Source: a virus
Length of the DNA stretch: 20,541 nt
Direction: 5' to 3' (one strand)
IMG/VR virus record: IMGVR_UViG_3300032278_000155
Location: 1 to 20,541 of that record
The notes under the pieces were generated by a model, which saw nothing but the letters and a program-made list of their open reading frames with translations, did no database searches and was not told the origin of the DNA. Positions within the stretch are counted from its first letter, which is position 1. Every line of letters begins with the position of its first letter. Shown piece after piece: positions 15,049 through 20,541 of this stretch. The position numbers were made by a program, and so were the translations under genes.

Positions 15049-15378
15049 ATGGCGAGTACTTTTAAGAATAGAACATTAAGAGCAGTAGGAACAAGCCCAG
15101 TAGATGTTGGTGCAGTTGTTTCGGCGGGTGTTGAAGTAACAATAATAGGTCTGTCACTTGCAAATTTAACCGGTGGAGGAATCAAAGCAACCATTGCCGT
15201 AAATGATGGAACAAACACAACGAATATAGTTAAAAACGTTCCCATTCCAACGGAAACAGCTCTAGTAGCAATCGGTGGCGATCAGAAAGTGGTTTTAATG
15301 GCCGGAGATAAATTAATTGTAACATCAGACACCGCGTCTAGTCTTGACGTAGTCATGTCTTTTTTGGAGATTACATAA
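15049..15378 (+). CDS. Small virion structural protein
   Basis: The 109-residue protein is nearly all beta-strand in character: TFKNRTLRAVGTSPVDVGAV, VTIIGLSLANLTGGGIKATI, LVAIGGDQKVVLMAGDKLIV and SLDVVMSFLEIT. The pattern (N-terminal 'g.....v.......i.gl..aN....i.a.v.v.dg', C-terminal 'm.agD.l.v.s......d....'), a small jelly-roll-like unit, often occurs in marine phage genomes beside fibre genes. The partial gene at the window end begins with a similar plan and may be a paralogue. It has AAGGATAA upstream, and the large fibre gene starts one base after its stop. Function is inferred from context only. Confidence 0.65.
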   Translation: MASTFKNRTLRAVGTSPVDVGAVVSAGVEVTIIGLSLANLTGGGIKATIAVNDGTNTTNIVKNVPIPTETALVAIGGDQKVVLMAGDKLIVTSDTASSLDVVMSFLEIT

Positions 15379-15379
15379 A

Positions 15380-18031
15380 ATGGCATACATAGGAGCAACC
15401 CCCGCATTCGATTCACGGATTCCAGATCCAGGTGCAACAGGAGAAGTTTTAAAAAGCGATGGCTCTGGGACTTGGACTACCGCTGATCCAGCTCACCTCG
15501 AACTGCCGACTCCAGGAGCAGCTGGAAAAGTTTTATCAAGTGATGGATCAAATTGGACTTCACAAAAAGCTTCTGATGCATTAAAAACTGATCTTCCTCC
15601 AAGTACTGCAGGAAAACTTTTAACAAGTGATGGAACAAATTGGACTTCTGCAATTGCTCACATAGAATTACCAACTCCAAGCACTGCAGGAAAACTTTTA
15701 ACAAGTGATGGAACAAATTGGATTTCTGCAACGAATATAGTTCCATCTCCAAGTACCGCAGGAAAACTTTTAACAAGTGATGGAACCAATTGGGTTTCAC
15801 AATCGCCGGAATTGCCGGCACCAAGCACTACAGGAAAACTTCTAACAAGTGATGGAACAAATTGGACTTCACAAACACCAGCATTACCAGCAGTAGGATC
15901 ATCAGGAAATCTTCTAACAAGTGATGGAACAAATTGGAATTCAACAGCTGCACCATTAGAATTACCAGCAGTAGGATCATCAGGAAATCTTCTAACAAGT
16001 GATGGATCAAATTGGACTTCATCGACTCCTCCATTAGAATTACCAACTCCAGGAACCGCCGGGAAACTTTTAACAAGTGATGGAACAAATTGGGTTTCCG
16101 AAGAAGCTGCTCCAGCCGGAGGCGGAATGGTAGAAGCTATAGCGGAAGGAGCATTAGCTGATGGAGATACAGTTATTCTTCGCACAGATGGAAAAGTTGA
16201 GGCAATTGATGGTTCGAATCTTACCGCAACTAATTTTATAGGAATTTCCGACGGCGCATATGCAGATGGTGCCACAGCAACGATTCAAGGAGTAGGTGTA
16301 ATTGATGATGCTCAATCAGGTTTAACAATTGGATCCACATATTATGTACAAACAGATGGATCTTTGGACACAGAAAAGGGACCTCTTAGCGTTTTAGCAG
16401 GCAGAGCACTTTCAGCAACGAATTTAATGATTTTTGCCAATCGACCGACAGCAACAGCGGGTGGAACAGTACAGGCCGTTGCGAATGGAGTAATATCAAG
16501 TGGACAAGTAGTTATTCTTCAAGCAAATGGAGAAGTCGCAGCAGCTTCTAATGCTTCTGTTGCTTACACTGCCGCTGCTAACAACAACCAATCGCAAACT
16601 CTTGGTGTTAGAGTACCTAGTCCAAATTACCCAGTGCATGCTCAGGCCACTTCTAATCCTTCAACAGGCTCCACACCGTCTAGTGACACTCCATCGCAGA
16701 AAGCATGGATTTCTTGGGACCCAAACGATGAAAATAAATTTATAGTAGCATATGACGATATCAATTCCCCCAGCCGAGCTGATGGCATATCAGTACGGAT
16801 AGGTTCAATATCTGGTACAACTATATCATTTGGAACAGCGGTAACAGTTGATGGACAGTATTGGGCCTCTGATCACAGTCCACCGGTCGTTGAATTTCAT
16901 CCTTCTACGCCTGGTTTGTTTGCATGCGGTTACGGAGGTAGTGGTCAAGGGGATATTAGACTTTATTTTGGAACTGTATCAGGAACAACAATAACTATGG
17001 CTAATTATTGGGAGTCTTCACTCTCAGGTACTTGGCTTGGTCGTAGAGGCGGTTCTGTTGCGTTTAGCTGGTGTAAATTCTCATCTACCAACCATTTTGT
17101 CTTTATGTTTGATTTTCAGGGTGTCGCTTATGGCGGACCCAACACTGGTAGATATGCGCGTAAAAATCCTAAGATAGTAGCAGGTACAGTTTCAGACACT
17201 GGTACTGGTCCTTCCGTGACTGGAGGATACGGCACTGATGTACATCCTTATCTGGAAGCCTTTGATGACCTTTGGTGGTATGGTATGGCTCAAGTTAATA
17301 GTTTACGATTTGATCCGCATAATGCAAATAAATTCTTAGTAACAGGGTACAAGAATACCGGAAGCAACAAATCCACACCCACAGTGTACATTTGTACTAC
17401 CGACGGATCAACAGCTATTACTGTCGGATCAGAAATAGATTTGGCTGCGGGACCTGGCATAAAGGGGATAGGCGAACATCACTGCGAATGGAATCCGGGT
17501 ATAGCAAATCAAATTGTTTTTTCAGGCCAGCAGCCGATGCCGGGACAGACAGCTAATATTACAGATCCGGTTTTTTGCGTAGGAACAGTAAGTGGAACTT
17601 CTGTATCTTGGGGAGCACTCTTTCGAGCTGTGCCAGGAGGCCCGCCTGTTACCAGTCAACCATGGGAAATTTTCTTTGGTCCGAATGCTGCCGGCGGTAA
17701 ATTTTATGGCGCAACAACTTTCATGCCGTCAGGAGGTATGGTAGGGTATATAAGTGTGCAAGCTTTTAGTATTTCCGGCACCACTATAACGTCCGCGGGT
17801 TCTCCGGTCACAGTTGCTGGTCATCAATGGTTTGACCTTTTTTATAATACAACACATATTGGTGTAGCTTTTCCTTGGCACATTGCGGTATCTGCATCCG
17901 GAAACCAATTTATGGTAAGTCATCTTTCAGGTACTGGATCCGGCAACCACACTAAATTTACTTCCGGTACTATTGGTGTCGCCGGTGTAGCGAATCTTAC
18001 TGCAACTAATTTCTTAGGAATAGCATTATGA
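15380..18031 (+). CDS. Giant tail fibre protein 1 with repeat shaft and beta-propeller-like head
   Basis: The 883-residue protein is built of modules. Residues 14-245 hold nine copies of a 'LPtPgtaGKLLTSDGTNWtS' unit. Residues 255-278 are unit A (LADGDTVILRTDGKV), 280-353 unit B (NLTATNFIGISDGAYADGAT through VLAGRALSATNLMIFA) and 368-390 a second A. Residues 395-870 form a large domain. In it, about seven repeats of the type 'dp...nkFlv.y.....v.vGtvSGTtit.g' can be counted, which suggests a seven-bladed propeller. The protein ends with NLTATNFLGIAL, the first residues of another unit B, cut by a stop. The next gene starts inside this stop (ATGA) with the rest of unit B. Probably a receptor-binding fibre; the enzyme or sugar-binding nature of the head is unknown. 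Confidence 0.72.
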   Translation: MAYIGATPAFDSRIPDPGATGEVLKSDGSGTWTTADPAHLELPTPGAAGKVLSSDGSNWTSQKASDALKTDLPPSTAGKLLTSDGTNWTSAIAHIELPTPSTAGKLLTSDGTNWISATNIVPSPSTAGKLLTSDGTNWVSQSPELPAPSTTGKLLTSDGTNWTSQTPALPAVGSSGNLLTSDGTNWNSTAAPLELPAVGSSGNLLTSDGSNWTSSTPPLELPTPGTAGKLLTSDGTNWVSEEAAPAGGGMVEAIAEGALADGDTVILRTDGKVEAIDGSNLTATNFIGISDGAYADGATATIQGVGVIDDAQSGLTIGSTYYVQTDGSLDTEKGPLSVLAGRALSATNLMIFANRPTATAGGTVQAVANGVISSGQVVILQANGEVAAASNASVAYTAAANNNQSQTLGVRVPSPNYPVHAQATSNPSTGSTPSSDTPSQKAWISWDPNDENKFIVAYDDINSPSRADGISVRIGSISGTTISFGTAVTVDGQYWASDHSPPVVEFHPSTPGLFACGYGGSGQGDIRLYFGTVSGTTITMANYWESSLSGTWLGRRGGSVAFSWCKFSSTNHFVFMFDFQGVAYGGPNTGRYARKNPKIVAGTVSDTGTGPSVTGGYGTDVHPYLEAFDDLWWYGMAQVNSLRFDPHNANKFLVTGYKNTGSNKSTPTVYICTTDGSTAITVGSEIDLAAGPGIKGIGEHHCEWNPGIANQIVFSGQQPMPGQTANITDPVFCVGTVSGTSVSWGALFRAVPGGPPVTSQPWEIFFGPNAAGGKFYGATTFMPSGGMVGYISVQAFSISGTTITSAGSPVTVAGHQWFDLFYNTTHIGVAFPWHIAVSASGNQFMVSHLSGTGSGNHTKFTSGTIGVAGVANLTATNFLGIAL
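15419..16114 (+). repeat. Nine in-frame repeats (about 72-90 bases each) of the SDGTNW unit
   Basis: Each unit encodes a phrase like GKLLTSDGTNWTS. The word ggaaaacttttaacaagtga is exact or nearly exact in several copies (for example at 15611, 15689 and 15761). Spacing varies because linkers of 4-12 residues differ. The second fibre gene has four more copies. Such arrays are likely to vary in copy number between relatives. Confidence 0.88.
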
Positions 18032-20367
18032 CTACATATGCAGATGGGGCCACAGCAACAATTCAAGTTGCAAGTGGAGTTAACACTTCTCAATCAGGTT
18101 TAACGCCAGGAGCCAAATATTATGTACAACCGAATGGCTCGTTATCTACAACTCCGGCTGCAGTTTCTGTTTTAGCGGGAACTGCAATTTCAGCAACGAA
18201 ATTTTTAGTTTCTTCTTCCCTAATCACTGCGCATCCAGATCCGGAATTACCAGCTCCAGGAGCGAGTGGAAAAATTTTAAAAAGTGATGGAACAAATTGG
18301 GTTTCCGGAGATGAGGCGGAATTACCAGCAGCAGGAGCAGCAAATAAAGTTTTAACAAGTGATGGAACAAATTGGATTGCCGGCGAAGCATTACCGGCTC
18401 CAAGCACTGCAGGAAAACTTTTAACAAGTGATGGAACAAATTGGACTTCCGCAACTGCTCCAACAGAATTACCAGCAGCAGGAACAGCAGGAAAAGTTTT
18501 AACAAGTGATGGAACAGATTGGATTGCCGAGACACAGGGTCCATTCTTTCAAGCTGAAGCATCCGGGACATTAGCAGATGGAGATAAAGTTATTCTTCGC
18601 TCAGATGGAAAAGTTGAAAAAGCAGCTAATGCCGCTTTACTTCTAGCTCCACCTTCTTCTGATTCCCAAGCGACATCTATTGGTGTTAGAGTACCTAGTC
18701 CAAATCACCCAGTGCACGCTCAGGCTACTTCTTCCCCTGCTCAGGGAAACAGTCCACCTTGTGACACTCCATCGCAGAAAGCTTGGATTTCTTATGATCC
18801 AAATGACGAAAATAAATTTATAGTAGCATATGACAATATCAATTCTCCCGGCCGAACTGACGCCATATCAGTCATAATAGGAACAATATCTGGTACAACT
18901 ATATCATTTGGCTCACCGGTGACAGTTGATGGGCAGTATTGGGCTTCTGATCACAGTCCGCCGGTCTGCCACTATCATCCTTCTACACCCAATTTGTTTG
19001 CAGTAGGTTACGCAGGTAGTGGCTCAGGTGATATTAGACTTTATTTTGGAACTGTATCCGGAACATCAATAACTATGGCTTCTTATTGGGAGTCTTCACT
19101 TTCAGGTACTTGGTATGGCCGTCGAGGTGGTTCTTGTGCGTTTAGCTGGTGTAATGTTTCGACAACCAATCATTTTGTCTTTATGTTCAATGGAGGGACG
19201 GTGGCTTATAGCGGTCCCAACACTGGTAAATTTGCAAGGAATCATCCTAAGTTAGTAGCAGGTACAGTTTCAAACACCGGTACCGGCGCTTCCGTGACTG
19301 GTGGCTACGGCACCGATATACATCCTTATCTGGAGATCAATGATGACAAATGGTGGTATGGTATTTGGCAAGTTAGAAGTTTACGATTTGACCCGAATAA
19401 TGCAAATAAATTCTTAGTTACGTCGTTCAAGAATGAAAGCAGTACTAGCTCCACTCCCACTTTGTTCATTTGTACTACAAACGGATCAACATCTATCACT
19501 ATTGGAGCAGAACACGATTTGAAATCGTCTCCTGGTTTTACCGGTATAGGCGAGCATCATTGTGAATGGAATCCAGGTATAGCAAATCAAATAGTTTTTT
19601 CAGGTCAGCAGGCGTTTTCTGGGACCTCTAATGATATCGATCCGGTTTTTTGCGTAGGAACAGTAAGTGGAACTTCAGTATCTTGGGGAGCTCTTTATCG
19701 AGTTGTACCCACTGCATCTCATTCAGGTGAAACCAGTCAACCATGGGAAATTTTCTTTGGCAATGGTAATGCAACAGGTAGATTTTATGGTGCGACAAGT
19801 CTTCACCCAGTAGGAGGTCTAGCAGGGAATATAGATGTGCAAGCCTTTCAAATCACCGGAACCACTATAGCAGCAGTTGGTGGCACGGCAGCTATTGCTC
19901 CACATCAATGGTTTGACTCTTTTAATAACGCTTCACATATTGGAGTACCTTTTCCTTGGCACGTCGAGGTATCTCCATCTGGAAACAAATTTATGGTAAG
20001 CGCCCTTACGGGAACTGGCAGTGGTAACCACACTAAATTTACTTCCGGAACGATTTATCAAGCCGGAACAAGGAATCTTACTTCATCTAATTTCATAGGA
20101 ATTTCTGACGGAGCATATGGAGCCGGAGCCACAGCAACAATTCAAGTTGCTGGAGCTACTGATGACGCTCAATCAGGTTTAACAATTGGTGCCGTGTATT
20201 ATTTACAAGAAGATGGAACTTTATCTACAACTCCAGATAAAAATGAAAGAGTTTTAGCAGGAACTGCAATTTCAGCAACGAAATTATTAATTGCTGAGGG
20301 AACAACAAGAGCAACGACCAGAGCACTCGGGACTTTGAAACCATTACATCAAGGATTATTTTTATAA
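18028..20367 (+). CDS. Giant tail fibre protein 2, paralogue of the preceding fibre
   Basis: The 779-residue protein starts MTTYADGATATIQVASG, that is, in the middle of a unit B whose beginning lies at the end of the previous gene. Four SDGTNW repeats follow (about residues 73-168), then unit A (LADGDKVILRSDGKV, 182-196) and a propeller-like domain (about 205-685). A complete unit B (683-757: NLTSSNFIGISDGAYGAGAT onward) and a short C-terminal tail ending LKPLHQGLFL close it. In the first hundred residues of the large domain roughly three quarters of positions equal those of fibre 1. The start overlaps the upstream stop by ATGA, in the -1 frame relative to fibre 1. No strong ribosome binding site is present, so coupled translation is likely. 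Confidence 0.72.
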   Translation: MTTYADGATATIQVASGVNTSQSGLTPGAKYYVQPNGSLSTTPAAVSVLAGTAISATKFLVSSSLITAHPDPELPAPGASGKILKSDGTNWVSGDEAELPAAGAANKVLTSDGTNWIAGEALPAPSTAGKLLTSDGTNWTSATAPTELPAAGTAGKVLTSDGTDWIAETQGPFFQAEASGTLADGDKVILRSDGKVEKAANAALLLAPPSSDSQATSIGVRVPSPNHPVHAQATSSPAQGNSPPCDTPSQKAWISYDPNDENKFIVAYDNINSPGRTDAISVIIGTISGTTISFGSPVTVDGQYWASDHSPPVCHYHPSTPNLFAVGYAGSGSGDIRLYFGTVSGTSITMASYWESSLSGTWYGRRGGSCAFSWCNVSTTNHFVFMFNGGTVAYSGPNTGKFARNHPKLVAGTVSNTGTGASVTGGYGTDIHPYLEINDDKWWYGIWQVRSLRFDPNNANKFLVTSFKNESSTSSTPTLFICTTNGSTSITIGAEHDLKSSPGFTGIGEHHCEWNPGIANQIVFSGQQAFSGTSNDIDPVFCVGTVSGTSVSWGALYRVVPTASHSGETSQPWEIFFGNGNATGRFYGATSLHPVGGLAGNIDVQAFQITGTTIAAVGGTAAIAPHQWFDSFNNASHIGVPFPWHVEVSPSGNKFMVSALTGTGSGNHTKFTSGTIYQAGTRNLTSSNFIGISDGAYGAGATATIQVAGATDDAQSGLTIGAVYYLQEDGTLSTTPDKNERVLAGTAISATKLLIAEGTTRATTRALGTLKPLHQGLFL
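18266..18533 (+). repeat. Four in-frame SDGTNW repeats in fibre 2
   Basis: These copies share the words acaagtgatggaaca and aattgg with the nine copies in fibre 1 (15419-16114). Across the two genes there are 13 copies of the same unit, which would make recombination between the genes easy. Confidence 0.85.
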
Positions 20368-20398
20368 TTTAATTTGATTTTTGACTAATAAAAAATTT

Positions 20399-20405
20399 AA
20401 GGAGA
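20399..20405 (+). promoter_or_regulatory. Strong ribosome binding site for the last gene
   Basis: AAGGAGA lies 8-14 bases upstream of ATG 20414. It fixes the start of this partial gene and is nearly the same as the site before 10646. Confidence 0.75.
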
Positions 20406-20413
20406 AATAAAAA

Positions 20414-20541
20414 ATGGCTATACCTAGCGGCAGCGGAACAGAAGTTTTAAAAGTAGCATTAACAGCAGGTGTTACTAATGCGGAAAGCGTTGTTTTGGGT
20501 GGTGTTGCAAATCATATCTATACGATATTAAGTGTTACATT
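20414..20541 (+). CDS. Virion structural protein, N-terminal part (cut by window edge)
   Basis: The first 42 codons are present: MAIPSGSGTEVLKVALTAGV, then SVVLGGVANHIYTILSVT. The start has a strong ribosome binding site. The pattern (charged opening, 'agv', then a strand with 'yTIlSv') resembles the opening of small jelly-roll-like structural proteins such as that at 15049, which also has an 'aN..i.....' segment. The gene continues beyond the window, so length and C-terminus are unknown. Confidence 0.6.
   Translation, partial: MAIPSGSGTEVLKVALTAGVTNAESVVLGGVANHIYTILSVT

Noticed and set aside
15419-16114. Repeat array considered as CRISPR-like or as a diversity-generating template
   Set aside because: The repeats are in frame, variable in spacing and encode a repeated protein unit; there are no unique spacers, cas genes or reverse transcriptase.
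15658-16275. Long minus-strand open frame opposite the fibre repeats
   Set aside because: It mirrors the repetitive + strand array (the repeated unit has no stop in that antisense frame) and has no ribosome binding site or recognisable protein.
20368-20413. Possible terminator after fibre 2
   Set aside because: Only a six-base AT stem (ATTTTT with AAAAAT) is seen and no T run follows it in the right place.

Overview
The window reads as part of the genome of a T4-like myovirus. The core set is a tail-tube family protein, UvsY, UvsW, the gp55 late sigma factor and the gp47/gp46 recombination nuclease. Added to it are accessory genes often carried by marine T4-like phages (peptide deformylase, QueD, QueE) and a long run of tail-fibre genes. 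The strongly AT-rich replication half and the style of the fibre proteins suggest a marine phage of an AT-rich host such as SAR11 or a picocyanobacterium. No photosynthesis gene is present, and the host cannot be fixed from this window. All supported genes lie on the + strand.

Layout. (1) 1-153: the tail end of an upstream gene, then an exact T4-type late promoter octamer (TATAAATA) that abuts an intrinsic terminator. (2) 154-2573: tail-tube-like protein, uvsY and uvsW. (3) 2574-2691: a 118-base gap with a near-perfect sigma70-type promoter placed almost on top of the next start codon. (4) 2692-8362: a glycosyltransferase-9-like protein with a lysine-rich tail, gp55, gp47, a small ribbon-helix-helix-like protein, gp46, peptide deformylase and an unlisted 54-codon gene, mostly joined by ATGA or similar overlaps. 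(5) 8355-10600: queD, queE and an unknown 255-residue gene. (6) 10646-20541: nine structural/fibre genes (the last one cut by the window edge), richer in G+C and full of paralogous pairs and modular repeats.

How it works together. UvsY, UvsW and gp46/gp47 form the recombination-dependent replication and repair machinery. gp55 switches transcription to late promoters such as the one at 93-100. QueD and QueE are two consecutive steps toward the 7-deazaguanine precursor preQ0, used for tRNA queuosine or for modified phage DNA. GTP cyclohydrolase and QueC are not in this window, so they must come from the host or from elsewhere in the phage. The fibre block probably builds the host-recognition apparatus.

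Most interesting points: two giant fibre paralogues whose shared border cuts a conserved module in two, with a new ATG and stop codon in the middle; a QueE whose radical-SAM cysteine motif looks split by an insertion (CX3C, then about 38 residues, then C); a QueD that lacks two of the three usual zinc histidines; a glycosyltransferase-like protein with a histone-H1-like tail; and the nested late promoter/terminator. No RNA gene, CRISPR array, integrase or insertion sequence was seen.
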